64,000 bases of DNA from Streptomyces sp. RB17. Its GTDB lineage: Bacteria; Actinomycetota; Actinomycetes; Streptomycetales; Streptomycetaceae. The DNA lies in the NCBI RefSeq assembly GCF_009604455.1, contig NZ_WEGL01000007.1, forward strand, positions 62,001 through 126,000, written 5' to 3'. The notes beneath the pieces are model-generated. The model made no database searches and was not told the origin of the DNA. It worked only from the letters and a program-made list of their open reading frames with translations. Each line of letters opens with the position of its first letter. Position 1 is the stretch's first letter. The position numbers and the translations under genes were made by a program. Below are positions 33,828 to 42,668 of the stretch, piece after piece.

Positions 33828-33856
33828 GACTGCTTCTCGAATGACTTTCTGTCGGT

Positions 33857-34333
33857 TCACTGGTCGGAGGCGTCGGACTTGTCGACGCCGTCCCAGACGT
33901 TCGCGTACCAGGGCCGGCGGGCGGCCCCGGACTCGGCGCGGGACTGCCTGGCCGCGCCGGGGCCGACGACGATGTACCCGGTCTCCCCGGGCATCACGTA
34001 GTGCAGCCGGCGCCGGATCTGCTGCTCGGCGTAGGAGTCGTCCTGCCAGCGCGCCTTGAGGTCGCGCAGCTGCTCGACCCGCTTGCGGGCCTGCTCCTGC
34101 TGCCGCTGGAGGTCGGAGATCTGGGCGCGCTGGGAGACGTACTGCCGCATCGGATAGGCGAGCGCGACGACCATCGAGCACAGCACCAGCGCGAGCAGCG
34201 CCGCGCGGCCGGTGAGCCGGGAGCGGCGGGCCTGGCGCCTGGTCTGGGAGCGGTAGACCCGCGCCGCCGTCTGCTCGCCGAGCTGCCGCAGCCTGGTCGC
34301 GGTGGAGAAACGGTCCCGGTCCTTCACGGCCAT
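33857..34333 (-). CDS. Septum formation initiator, DivIC/FtsB-like
   Basis: 158-residue single-pass membrane protein: a basic cytoplasmic N-terminus (about 1-42), one membrane helix (about 44-64, LLALVLCSMVVALAYPM), then a coiled coil (about 70-100, ISDLQRQQEQARKRVEQLRDL) and the DivIC-type RRLHYVMPGETGYIVV block. It belongs to the division complex at the septum with FtsL and FtsQ. ATG 34333 follows GGAGGGG. It lies 29 bases before the DUF501-Ppx gene and 116 bases after enolase, a conserved order. Confidence 0.88.
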   Translation of the reverse strand: MAVKDRDRFSTATRLRQLGEQTAARVYRSQTRRQARRSRLTGRAALLALVLCSMVVALAYPMRQYVSQRAQISDLQRQQEQARKRVEQLRDLKARWQDDSYAEQQIRRRLHYVMPGETGYIVVGPGAARQSRAESGAARRPWYANVWDGVDKSDASDQ

Positions 34334-34449
34334 CGGCCCCTCCGCCTCCCCTTGTGTCCGGGTCTCACACGTGCGTACGTCCCCGGACACGGTACGGGAC
34401 CGGGTCCGGGGACGTACGTACGACTGGCTAAGACGTAGCCTCTACGGGC

Positions 34450-35751
34450 TCAGCCCTTGGAGATCTGCGCGTTCCCCCTGAAGCGCGGGAACGCGCTGCG
34501 GCCGGCGTACACCGCGGCGTCGTCGAGGATCTCCTCGATGCGCAGCAGCTGGTTGTACTTGGCGACGCGCTCGGAGCGGGCCGGGGCGCCGGTCTTGATC
34601 TGGCCGCAGTTGGTGGCGACGGCGAGGTCGGCGATGGTGACGTCCTCGGTCTCGCCGGAGCGGTGGGACATCATGCACTTGAAGCCGCTGCGCTGGGCCA
34701 GCTCGACGGCGTCCAGGGTCTCGGTCAGCGAGCCGATCTGGTTCACCTTCACCAACAGGGCGTTGGCGGTGCCCTCCTCGATGCCGCGGGCGAGGCGCTC
34801 GGGGTTGGTGACGAACAGGTCGTCGCCGACCAGCTGGACCTTGTCGCCGAGCTTGTCCGTGATGACCTTCCAGCCGGCCCAGTCGTCCTCGAACAGCGGG
34901 TCCTCGATGGAGACGAGCGGGTAGGCCGCGACGAGCTCCTCGTAGTACTCCGTCATCTCGGCGGCGGAGCGCTCCTTGCCCTCGAAGAGGTACTTGCCGT
35001 CCTTGTAGAACTCGGAGGCGGCGACGTCGAGCGCGAGGGCGATCTGCTCGCCGGGGACGTACCCGGCCTGCTTGACGGCCTCGAGGATGAGGTCGAGGGC
35101 CTCGCGGTTGGAGCCCAGGTTCGGGGCGAAGCCGCCCTCGTCGCCGAGGCCGGTGGACAGACCCTTGGCCTTCAGGACGGACTTGAGGGTGTGGTAGACC
35201 TCGGCGCCCCAGCGCAGGGCCTCGGAGAAGGACTCCGCGCCGATCGGGGCGATCATGAACTCCTGGATGTCCACGTTGGAGTCCGCGTGCGAGCCGCCGT
35301 TGAGGATGTTCATCATCGGCACCGGCAGCAGGTGCGCGTTGGGGCCGCCCAGGTAGCGGAAGAGCGGGAGGTCGGACGCCTCGGAGGCGGCGTGGGCGAC
35401 GGCGAGGGAGACGCCGAGGATGGCGTTGGCGCCGAGGGAGCCCTTGTTGTCGGTGGCGTCCAGGTCGAACATGGCCTGGTCGATCAGGCGCTGCTCGGTG
35501 GCGTCGTAGCCGACCAGCTCCGGGCCGATCTGCTCGATGACGGCGAGGACGGCCTTCTCGACGCCCTTGCCCTGGTAGCGGTTCGGGTCACCGTCGCGGA
35601 GCTCGATGGCCTCGAAGGCGCCGGTGGAGGCGCCGGACGGGACGGCGGCACGACCCGTGCTGCCGTCGTCGAGGCCGACCTCGACCTCGACCGTGGGGTT
35701 GCCTCGGGAGTCCAGGATTTCCCGGGCTACGACGACGTCGATGGACGGCAC
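34450..35751 (-). CDS. eno: Enolase
   Basis: Phosphopyruvate hydratase (2-phosphoglycerate to phosphoenolpyruvate), cytoplasmic, Mg-dependent, also a degradosome partner. 433 residues; GNPTVEVEV and SGASTG at the start, MMNILNGGSHADSNVDIQE, metal ligands in ALDVAASEF, SIEDPLFEDDW and LVGDDLFVTN, and the catalytic SHRSGETEDV block are all intact. GTG 35751 sits six bases from AAGGAG, better than the ATG at 35757. The C-terminus has a short extension (NAQISKG). A TAGGCT box at 35828-35823 may be the -10. Confidence 0.97.
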   Translation of the reverse strand: MPSIDVVVAREILDSRGNPTVEVEVGLDDGSTGRAAVPSGASTGAFEAIELRDGDPNRYQGKGVEKAVLAVIEQIGPELVGYDATEQRLIDQAMFDLDATDNKGSLGANAILGVSLAVAHAASEASDLPLFRYLGGPNAHLLPVPMMNILNGGSHADSNVDIQEFMIAPIGAESFSEALRWGAEVYHTLKSVLKAKGLSTGLGDEGGFAPNLGSNREALDLILEAVKQAGYVPGEQIALALDVAASEFYKDGKYLFEGKERSAAEMTEYYEELVAAYPLVSIEDPLFEDDWAGWKVITDKLGDKVQLVGDDLFVTNPERLARGIEEGTANALLVKVNQIGSLTETLDAVELAQRSGFKCMMSHRSGETEDVTIADLAVATNCGQIKTGAPARSERVAKYNQLLRIEEILDDAAVYAGRSAFPRFRGNAQISKG

Positions 35752-35974
35752 GAGCATCTCCTTCTTGGATGTGACGCTGGAAGTGCGGGGCGTGGTGCCT
35801 TACGGCTGTGCCTTGCGACTAGAGCCTAACCGTCCCCGGGGCGCCGGCCACCGACCGACCGTCCCGTGGACGGGAGAGACACGCAGACGGTACCCATTGT
35901 TCACCCACGGAACAAAGGGGCCGCGCGGTGAGGCCCGGCTGAAGAGTGGGGAAACAGCGCGGAGAAACGAAAGA

Positions 35975-36016
35975 CCCCGCCCCGGCGCGTACGGGGGAAC
36001 ACGCGCCGGGGCGGGG
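35975..36016 (-). terminator. Terminator of rpfA in the eno-rpfA interval
   Basis: 16-bp perfect arms (CCCCGCCCCGGCGCGT at 35975-35990, complement 36001-36016). On the minus strand a T-rich tail (TCTTTCGTTT) follows, so it ends rpfA transcription. The interval 35752-36105 otherwise contains only the eno promoter region. Confidence 0.8.
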
Positions 36017-36105
36017 AGTCCGTGGGGACGGGGGTGGCCCTCACGAGGCCTTCAGTGTGCGGGCCGGGGATGTGAGGGCACTGTGGGTCCGCTCGGAGCC
36101 GGGTG

Positions 36106-36819
36106 TCACTTCAGGTGCAGCTGCTGGCCCGGGTAGATGAGGTCGGCGTCCTGGACGATGTCCTTGTTCAGCTGGAACAGCTTCTGCCAGCCGCCCGCGA
36201 CGTGGTGCTTCTCGGCGATGGCGCTGAGCGTGTCGCCCTTGACGACCTTGTACTCGCCGTCGCCCTTCTTGACCGTCTTGCCGGCCGGCGTGGTGACGGT
36301 CTTGCTCGCCTTCGGGGCCGTGCGCGTGGTGGAGCGCGTGGCGTGCTGGTCGGTGGAGCGAGCGGCCGCGCCGGTGCTCGTGCTCTTGGTGGTGGTGCTC
36401 TTGGTGGTGGTGCTCTTGGTGGTCGTCGGGGCCGAGCCGTTGTACGGGGTGCTCGACAGGCCCGTGCCGCAGACCGGCCAGGCGCCCTTGCCCTGGCCCC
36501 CGAGGACCTTCTCGGCGACGGCTATCTGCTGCGCCTTGGTGGCGAGGTCGGCGCGCGCGGCGTAGGCGGTGCCGCCGTACGCGGCCCAGGTGGAGTTGGT
36601 GAACTGCAGGCCGCCGTAGAAGCCGTTGCCCGTGTTGATGGACCAGTTGCCGCCGGACTCGCACTGGGCGACCGCGTCCCACTGGGAGGCGGTGGCGGCG
36701 GAGGCGTTGCCGGCCGCCATCAGCGGGGCGGCGACGGCGGCGCCGGTGACACCGACGAGCGTGACGGCGCGAACGGCCTTGGACGGACGACGGTGCTTGC
36801 CCTTGCCGGAGAACAGCAT
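36106..36819 (-). CDS. rpfA: Resuscitation-promoting factor with LysM domain
   Basis: Secreted 237-residue cell-wall hydrolase. Signal peptide about 1-41 (cleavage after ASA). The Rpf lysozyme-like domain (about 44-120) has the catalytic Glu in AQCESGGNW and the GFYGGLQF block. A Thr/Ser/Lys linker carries repeated TTTKS, and a C-terminal LysM (about 188-236, EYKVVKGDTLSAIAEKH) binds peptidoglycan. It remodels the wall during spore germination. A c-di-AMP riboswitch precedes it. The name follows the S. coelicolor gene next to eno, from memory. Confidence 0.92.
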   Translation of the reverse strand: MLFSGKGKHRRPSKAVRAVTLVGVTGAAVAAPLMAAGNASAATASQWDAVAQCESGGNWSINTGNGFYGGLQFTNSTWAAYGGTAYAARADLATKAQQIAVAEKVLGGQGKGAWPVCGTGLSSTPYNGSAPTTTKSTTTKSTTTKSTSTGAAARSTDQHATRSTTRTAPKASKTVTTPAGKTVKKGDGEYKVVKGDTLSAIAEKHHVAGGWQKLFQLNKDIVQDADLIYPGQQLHLK

Positions 36820-36835
36820 GGATCGATCCCCTCAC

Positions 36836-37041
36836 CGACGCCTGCGAGGTGAGCTGTCGGGTTCGGGCCGGTTGAGTTGCCCGGCCGCACACTCGCTCTC
36901 TCGCGAGGCGCGGCTTCACCCCGAGCCGGTCCAGCGTCAACCGCTGGGCCCGGCACTTACCTTGGGTCCCCCGCTCCTGCCTACGGCGCTTGACGCGACG
37001 ACTGTTCCCGGGCGGTCGCTGGCAGGATTCGGCGTTGCGAC
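36836..37041 (-). ncRNA. ydaO-type (c-di-AMP) riboswitch in the rpfA leader
   Basis: On the minus strand, in order: an opening CGCCGAATCCTGCC segment (about 37041-37018), the conserved core GGAGCGGGGGACCCAAG (36979-36963), GGGGTGAAGCCGCG (36922-36909) and the closing CGAACCCGACAGCTCACCTC (36865-36846). These are the ydaO/yuaA class blocks, which bind cyclic di-AMP and turn downstream cell-wall genes off. The rpfA ribosome site and ATG follow 17 bases later. The rpfA leader of S. coelicolor is a known example. Confidence 0.88.
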
Positions 37042-37192
37042 TGCCGGGGCTCGTGGTGACGAGCGGTCCTGACCGTAGACATGCGTTCGGCGGAATTTCA
37101 AAGACGATCAGGGCTTCTGAGACTCATCCCACACTTTCACCAAACCGGACATCAGTCGCGAAGTGGGGCGTCAACTCCCGCTGGTCGTCGCC

Positions 37193-38251
37193 CTATTCGC
37201 CCGGGACTTTCAGGGTCTGACCGGCGGTGATGTGATCCGGGTCGGCGCCGATGACCTTCTTGTTGCCGGCATAGAGGGCATGCCACCCGCCGTCGACGTC
37301 AAGGGAGTCGGCGATGGAGGCGAGGGAGTCGCCCTCGCGGACGGTGTAGGTGCCGGGCGCACCGCCGGCGTGACGGCCCGACGATGCGGCGTTCTGACCG
37401 TTTGTCACACTTTCGTCCGCGCTCTCGCCGCGGTGACGTCCGCCACTGCTGAGCGCACCGGTGTCGACCAGGCTCCAGGAACCCGCACTCTGCTGGTATT
37501 TGTCCGGGTTGTCGGCACTCGGGGTCGCTGTGGGAGAGCTGTCGCCTCCCTGTGAACTTCCGCCGTCAGGCGAGCCGGACTTGTCAGTCTTGTCGGACTT
37601 GGGGGTTGCGGTCCCGGCGGAGTCGCCGGTGCCGTCCGTGGTCCCGGCGCCGTGCTTGCTCCGGCTCGGGGCCGGCGTGGCGCTCGCATCCGAGGAGGAA
37701 CCGGCCGAGTCCGAGCCGGAGGCGCCCGAACCGGAGTTGGAGCCGGAACCGGAGCCGGACGAGGACGAATCCGGCAGACCGGACGAGTCGGAGCCGTCGG
37801 TCGAGCCGGAGGCGTCACTCGAACCGCTGCCGTCGCCGGAGCCGCCGACACCGGGGTCGACGTCGACCGAACCGGAGTGGGAGGTCAGCCCGGCGGTCAG
37901 CGCGCACATGGCCCACGGCGTGGTGCCCTGGTCGGCGAGGATCTTCTCGGCGACGGCTATCTGCTGCGAGCGGCTGGCCTGGTCGGCGCTCTCGGCGTAC
38001 TGCGTGCCGCCGTACTTGCCCCAGTCGTCCTGCGAGATCTGCAGACCGCCGTAGTAGCCGTTCCCGGTGTCCGCGCTCCAGGAACCGCCACTCTCGCACT
38101 CGGCGACCTTGTCCCACGTGGTGCCGTCGGCCGCGTTGGCGCTCGCGGCGCCGAGCAGCGGGATGGCGATGGCGGAGCCGGTCACGCCGGCCGCGACGAG
38201 GAGGGCCGGAGCCTGGCGGGGGCGACGGTGACGACCGTTCCCGGAGAGCAT
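37193..38251 (-). CDS. Second resuscitation-promoting factor with long acidic linker and LysM
   Basis: 352-residue secreted wall hydrolase. Signal peptide about 1-42, Rpf domain (about 43-120) with the catalytic Glu in AECESGGSW and YYGGLQIS, then about 170 residues rich in Ser, Gly, Asp and Thr (many SGSGS runs), and a C-terminal LysM (about 303-351, TYTVREGDSLASIAD). It corresponds in position to S. coelicolor rpfC. ATG 38251 follows GAAAGG. Unlike rpfA I see no riboswitch upstream. Confidence 0.9.
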   Translation of the reverse strand: MLSGNGRHRRPRQAPALLVAAGVTGSAIAIPLLGAASANAADGTTWDKVAECESGGSWSADTGNGYYGGLQISQDDWGKYGGTQYAESADQASRSQQIAVAEKILADQGTTPWAMCALTAGLTSHSGSVDVDPGVGGSGDGSGSSDASGSTDGSDSSGLPDSSSSGSGSGSNSGSGASGSDSAGSSSDASATPAPSRSKHGAGTTDGTGDSAGTATPKSDKTDKSGSPDGGSSQGGDSSPTATPSADNPDKYQQSAGSWSLVDTGALSSGGRHRGESADESVTNGQNAASSGRHAGGAPGTYTVREGDSLASIADSLDVDGGWHALYAGNKKVIGADPDHITAGQTLKVPGE

Positions 38252-38319
38252 GCGGGAGCCTTTCGTGCGACAGCGGGGCCGGCGTGGCGACGTCGTGCTT
38301 CTCGCCACGCTGATGGGTG

Positions 38320-38349
38320 AACGTATCGGCAGACGATCACTAGTCACAA
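38320..38349 (-). promoter_or_regulatory. Candidate promoter of the second rpf gene
   Basis: TTGTGA (38349-38344) and TACGTT (38325-38320) are spaced by 18 bases on the minus strand, about 70 bases before the ATG. GATCACG is repeated directly near 38371-38389. The rest of 38252-38539 shows no gene. Confidence 0.4.
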
Positions 38350-38539
38350 GTTCATGCCGCGCAGATCACGTGAAGATCACGGAGTTGAATGTTTGTCATC
38401 TCCTTGTGAACGGCCCCCGATATCCCCGCTCGTCCGTTATGTCACCCGTCGGAACGGCGATGCCTCACGCGCCGCGCGCGGGGCGGCGGCGACGATGGAC
38501 TCGACATGACCCCGGGGGCTTCCCGTCCAGGAGGACACG

Positions 38540-39226
38540 ATGGCGCGGCACACCCGGCTGCCCGGCGAGTCCGCGGAGTACCTCGCCGCACGCGAGGAAC
38601 TCCGCGACGCCGAGATCGACCTCATGCGCCACCGCGAGAGGGTCGCGGCCCTGCGCAGAGCGCTTCCGCAGGGCGCCGAAGTGGGCGACTACGTCTTTCT
38701 GGAGGGCCCCTCCGGCCTCGACGCCGGCGACACGCCCGTCCACGAGGTCCGGCTGAGCGAACTGTTCACCGGCGGCCCCGGCCGGCCGTTGATCGTCTAC
38801 CACTTGATGTACGGCAAACGGCAGACCGACCCGTGCCCGATGTGCACCCTGTGGATCGACGGCTTCAACGGCGTCGCCCACCACGTCGCCCGGAACGCCG
38901 ACCTCGTCGTCGTGACGGCCGCCGACCCGCCCACCCTGCGCCGGCACGCCCGCGCTCGCGGCTGGTCCCGGCTGCGGCTGCTGAGCGCCGGGGACAGCAC
39001 CTTCAAGTACGACCTGGGCAGCGAGGACGAGGACGGTGTGCAGGACTCCACCGTCTCGGTCTTCACCCGGGACGCGGACAGCACGGTCCGCCACTTCTAC
39101 TCCGCCCACCCGCGCATGGCCGAGGACATCGACCAGCGCGGCATCGACCTCCTCAACCCCGTCTGGCACCTCCTCGACCTGACGCCGCAGGGCCGTGGCG
39201 ACTGGTTCGCGAGCCTGGACTACTGA
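38540..39226 (+). CDS. DUF899 thioredoxin-like protein
   Basis: 228-residue cytoplasmic protein of the DUF899 family, thioredoxin fold with a CPMC active-site-like motif (TDPCPMCTLWIDGFNG, around residue 98-113). The family's reaction is not known; a disulfide or peroxide-related role is only suggested by the fold. ATG 38540 follows AGGAGG. It converges on the P450 gene across a tandem repeat. Confidence 0.82.
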   Translation: MARHTRLPGESAEYLAAREELRDAEIDLMRHRERVAALRRALPQGAEVGDYVFLEGPSGLDAGDTPVHEVRLSELFTGGPGRPLIVYHLMYGKRQTDPCPMCTLWIDGFNGVAHHVARNADLVVVTAADPPTLRRHARARGWSRLRLLSAGDSTFKYDLGSEDEDGVQDSTVSVFTRDADSTVRHFYSAHPRMAEDIDQRGIDLLNPVWHLLDLTPQGRGDWFASLDY

Positions 39227-39234
39227 GCGCCGCC

Positions 39235-39343
39235 CCTGGACCACCGATCGCCGGTGCCTGGACCACTGGTCGCCAGTGCCTGGACCACTGGTCGCCGGTG
39301 TCCGGACTCCGGTCGCCGGTGCCGTGACTACTCGTCGCCGGTG
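39235..39343. repeat. Five imperfect 22-bp tandem repeats at convergent 3' ends
   Basis: Units at 39235, 39257, 39279, 39301 (21 bases) and 39322, built on CCTGGACCACTGGTCGCCGG. They fill the gap between DUF899 and P450 and run into the last codons of the P450, which ends within unit five. Copies two and three are almost identical. Confidence 0.85.
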
Positions 39344-40662
39344 CCTGCCCGGACCGGCGTGAACTCCACGGGCAGGGTGCGCAGGCCCCGCATGATGAGC
39401 CCGCCGCGCCACCGGAGGTCGGCCGGATCGACGGCGAGCCGCAGGTCGGGCAGGCGGGTGAGCAGGGTGGCGAGCGCGGTCTGGCCCTCCAGCCGGGCGA
39501 GCGGCGCGCCGAGGCAGTAGTGGATGCCGTGGCCGTATCCGAGGTGCTGGTTGTCGCGGCGGGCGAGGTCCAGCACATCCGGGGCGGCGAACCGCTCCGG
39601 GTCCCGGTCCGCCGCCGCGAGCACCACGAGCACCGGATCCCCCGGCGCGATGTCCTGTCCGCCGATGGTGAGCGGCTCGGTGGCGAACCGCCAGGTGGCC
39701 AGCTCCACCGGGCCGTCGTAGCGCAGGAGTTCCTCCACTCCGGTCTCCAGCAGGTCCCTTATCCCCCTGGCCAGGGAGTCCTGGAGGCGTTCGCGCTGCG
39801 CGGGGTGCGTGAGCAGGGCATAGGTGCCGTTGCCGATCAGGTTGACGGTGGTCTCGAAGCCCGCGAACAGCAGGATGAAGGCCATCGCCGCGGCCTCGTT
39901 CTCGGTGAGGTGCTCACCGTGGTCGGAGGCGCGGATGAGACCGGAGATGAGGTCCTCGCCGGGCGCGGGCTCGGCGGGCAGCGCCTCGCGCTTCTTGTGG
40001 ATCAGCTCGGCGAGGTAGCCGCGCATCTTCTTCACGGACCGCGCGACCCCGCCCCGCGGTCCTCCGCCGTGTCGGATCATCATCCCGGCCCAGTCCCGGA
40101 AGTCGTCCTGGTCCTCGCGCGGGACGCCGAGCAGGTCGCAGATCGCGTAGATGGGCAATGGGAAGGCGAACTCGTGGATGAGGTCGGCGGAGCCCTTCGC
40201 CGTGAACCCGTCGATGAGGCGGTCGGTCAGCTCCTGCACCCGGGGCGCGAACTCGGCGACCCGGCGCGGGGTGAACGCCTTGCTGACCAGGCGGCGCAGC
40301 CGGGTGTGGTCCGGCGGGTCGATGTTCAGCAGATGGGTCATCAGCTCGGCCTTGCGCTCGCCGGGGATGCCGGTCTTGCCCTTGGCGTGCGCGGGTTCGT
40401 CGTGATGCGCCGGGTTCTTGCTCAGCCGCTGGTCGGCGAGGGCCTGCTTGGCATCGGCGTACCGGGTGACCAGCCAGGCCTCGACACCGCTGGGCAACCG
40501 CGTCCGGTGCACCGGCGCGTGCTCGCGCAGCCAGGCGTAGGCGGGGTAGGGGTCGGTGGCGAACTCCCAGGTGAACAGGGCGGGAGCGGGGTCCGGGGCC
40601 GGGCCGGGGGCGGACTGGGGGTGGGGCTGGGGGTCGGGCTGGGGGTCGGGCTGGTCGGTCAC
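39328..40662 (-). CDS. Cytochrome P450
   Basis: Soluble bacterial P450, 444 residues. The N-terminus is a Pro/Gln/Asp repeat (DPQPDPQP). The I-helix is LLFAGFETTVNL with the Glu-Thr pair, ExxR is in EELLRYDGP, and the heme loop is YGHGIHYCLGAPLAR with the Cys ligand. The substrate is unknown; it resembles CYP107-like enzymes of secondary metabolism. The GTG start overlaps the mazG stop (GTGA), so it is co-translated with MazG. Confidence 0.92.
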   Translation of the reverse strand: MTDQPDPQPDPQPHPQSAPGPAPDPAPALFTWEFATDPYPAYAWLREHAPVHRTRLPSGVEAWLVTRYADAKQALADQRLSKNPAHHDEPAHAKGKTGIPGERKAELMTHLLNIDPPDHTRLRRLVSKAFTPRRVAEFAPRVQELTDRLIDGFTAKGSADLIHEFAFPLPIYAICDLLGVPREDQDDFRDWAGMMIRHGGGPRGGVARSVKKMRGYLAELIHKKREALPAEPAPGEDLISGLIRASDHGEHLTENEAAAMAFILLFAGFETTVNLIGNGTYALLTHPAQRERLQDSLARGIRDLLETGVEELLRYDGPVELATWRFATEPLTIGGQDIAPGDPVLVVLAAADRDPERFAAPDVLDLARRDNQHLGYGHGIHYCLGAPLARLEGQTALATLLTRLPDLRLAVDPADLRWRGGLIMRGLRTLPVEFTPVRAGTGDE

Positions 40663-41720
40663 TCGTCGACCGTATCCGGATCCGGGTGGGCCTCCGCGTC
40701 CCGGTGGTCGCCGGGAGCCGTGGGTATCGCCTCTGGGGCGACCCCCTCCGCCTCCCGGATGGCCTCCCGGTACGCGCGCGCCGCCGCGCGCAGGGCCGCC
40801 TCCGGGTCCACGCCCTCCGTCTCGGCGCGGGCCGCCAGCGCCAGCAGCTGGTAGCCGATGCCCTCGCCCTGCGGAAGCGGCACGTCCAGGCCCGCCGTAC
40901 GCGCGCGGGAGGCGAGCTTGGCGGCGAGGGCCAGGCCGGGCTGGCCGAGCGGGACGCCCTCCGTGACCGAGGTCCGCTGCTTCTCCTCGGCCTTGGTGCG
41001 CAGCCAGTGCGCCTTGACGTCCTCCGGTGTCTCGGCCTTCTCGTCGCCGAACACATGCGGGTGGCGGTGGACGAGCTTGGCGACGATGCCGCCGGCCACG
41101 TCGTCGACGGAGAACGGCGCGTCCGGGTGCTCCTCGGCGATCCGGGAGTGGAAGACGACCTGGAGCAGGACGTCGCCCAGCTCCTCGCGCAGCTCCTCGC
41201 GGTCGCCGGCCTCGATCGCCTCGACAAGTTCGTACGCCTCCTCGATGGCGTACTTGGCCAGGCCCTCGTGGGTCCGCCGGGAGGACCAGGGGCATTCGGC
41301 GCGGATCCGGTCCATGACCTGCACGAGGTCCAGCAGACGGGCGCCGGGCAGGTCGTAGGAGGCCGGGAGCAGTTCCAGATCGGGCATGGCGACACGGCCG
41401 GAGCCGGCCAGCCGGGCCAGGCCGTCGGTGAGCGCGGGCTCCCCCTCGCCGGTGGCCACGACCACCACCGTCCGCCCGCCGGCGCAGGCGTCGACGAGCT
41501 CCTGCGCGGTGGGGGACGCCTCCTGCACCGCTATGCCGGCCTCGCGCAGATACGGCAGCTGCGGATGCGCTCCGTCCGCGCACAGCACGGCGTCGGCGGC
41601 GCGCAGGGCCTGCCAGGCGGGCCAGGACAACAGGCCGGGGGCGACGCGGTGGCTGGTGGTGAGCAGGACGATGCGACCGGGGTCGGCGGCGGGGGCGAGG
41701 CCGGAGCTGGATGCGTTCAC
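40659..41720 (-). CDS. mazG: MazG nucleoside triphosphate pyrophosphohydrolase
   Basis: Hydrolyses (d)NTPs to NMP and pyrophosphate to cleanse the nucleotide pool. 353 residues. Residues about 1-120 are an N-terminal extension related to tetrapyrrole-methylase-like folds, common in actinobacteria. The MazG domain (about 125-250) has CPWSSRRTHEGLAKYAIEEAYELVEAI with the EExxE metal motif and REELGDVLLQVVFHS. TACGTT ends six bases before GTG 41720, suggesting a leaderless mRNA. It is followed directly by P450. Confidence 0.9.
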   Translation of the reverse strand: MNASSSGLAPAADPGRIVLLTTSHRVAPGLLSWPAWQALRAADAVLCADGAHPQLPYLREAGIAVQEASPTAQELVDACAGGRTVVVVATGEGEPALTDGLARLAGSGRVAMPDLELLPASYDLPGARLLDLVQVMDRIRAECPWSSRRTHEGLAKYAIEEAYELVEAIEAGDREELREELGDVLLQVVFHSRIAEEHPDAPFSVDDVAGGIVAKLVHRHPHVFGDEKAETPEDVKAHWLRTKAEEKQRTSVTEGVPLGQPGLALAAKLASRARTAGLDVPLPQGEGIGYQLLALAARAETEGVDPEAALRAAARAYREAIREAEGVAPEAIPTAPGDHRDAEAHPDPDTVDE

Positions 41721-41796
41721 GATCCGAACGTAACCCACGGCGGCGGGGAGCGGATTTGGTTGTCCACAGGGCGGGGACGGTCGTGTGATCGTATGA

Positions 41797-41828
41797 CCGG
41801 GCCTGCTCGGTTGCCCGAGCAGGCCCGG
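41797..41828 (-). terminator. Terminator of the SurA-like lipoprotein gene
   Basis: 14-bp perfect stem CCGGGCCTGCTCGG (41797-41810) and complement (41815-41828) with a four-base loop. Confidence 0.8.
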
Positions 41829-41878
41829 CTGACCCGCCGTACGTGCCGTACCGTTCCGGCGCCCGGGCCGGCCCCTCG

Positions 41879-42532
41879 CTACGCCGTCGCCGGCTGTCCG
41901 CCCGAGGCCGTCGTGACCTCCCGTACCCAGGGCGTCCTGGCGTCCACACGGCTGCTCTTCTGCACGTCCCAGGCGCCGTAGCGCGGGTTGACGTCGATGT
42001 GGAGTTCCTGGGACGCCTTGGACAGCGCCTTCCAGAAGTCGGGCTGGGTGGTGTCGGTGCCCAGCTGCCTGGCCAGCTTCTGCGCCTCCAGCTGGAGCCG
42101 GAGGTTGTCGTTCAGGCGGGCCGGGGCGATGCCGTACTTCTGCAGCCAGGCCATCTGCAGCCCCTTGGCGCCGCCGGCCTGCTGCTCCAGCCCGGTGCGC
42201 ATCTGCTGGATCTCCTCGCGGCTGACCGTGATGCCCGCGTCCTGCGCGGCACGGTTCAGCACCCGGTCGAGGACCATGTTGTGCAGGGTGTCCCGGGTGA
42301 GGCTGCTGGTGGAGGCCAGGACCTGCTGGTACTGGGTCTCGTCCGGCACCGCGGCACGCTGTGCCCGGCGGACCTCGTCGACCCGGTTCTCCAGCTGGGC
42401 GACGGTGATCCGCTGCCCTCCGACGACGGCCGCGGCGCCCGGATGCGCATCGTTTCCGCAGGCGGTCAGCAGGGGTGCCGCGGCGGCGATCGCGGCGGTG
42501 AGGACGAGCGCGGTGCGACGGCGGCGGTGCAA
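41879..42532 (-). CDS. SurA N-terminal-domain lipoprotein
   Basis: 217-residue lipoprotein, probably an extracytoplasmic chaperone. Signal with RRRR, a hydrophobic core and lipobox LLTAC (Cys about 24), then a SurA-N-like helical domain (about 35-160, VGGQRITVAQLENRVDEVRR). No PPIase domain follows, so it is a chaperone-type remnant of the family. The start is a TTG at 42532 with AGGAGG five bases upstream; no ATG or GTG fits as well. Its position near mazG and eno is conserved. Confidence 0.83.
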   Translation of the reverse strand: MHRRRRTALVLTAAIAAAAPLLTACGNDAHPGAAAVVGGQRITVAQLENRVDEVRRAQRAAVPDETQYQQVLASTSSLTRDTLHNMVLDRVLNRAAQDAGITVSREEIQQMRTGLEQQAGGAKGLQMAWLQKYGIAPARLNDNLRLQLEAQKLARQLGTDTTQPDFWKALSKASQELHIDVNPRYGAWDVQKSSRVDARTPWVREVTTASGGQPATA

Positions 42533-42668
42533 GGAGACCTCCTGGGGGAGATTGTGCGACGGTGCACAAAGTCTTGCGGTGATCGATGGTAGGCAGCGCC
42601 TCAGCTCAGGCCAACCCATTCGACCAACGATTCACCACGACTTCGGGCACCGTCGCACCCTCGCGCGC

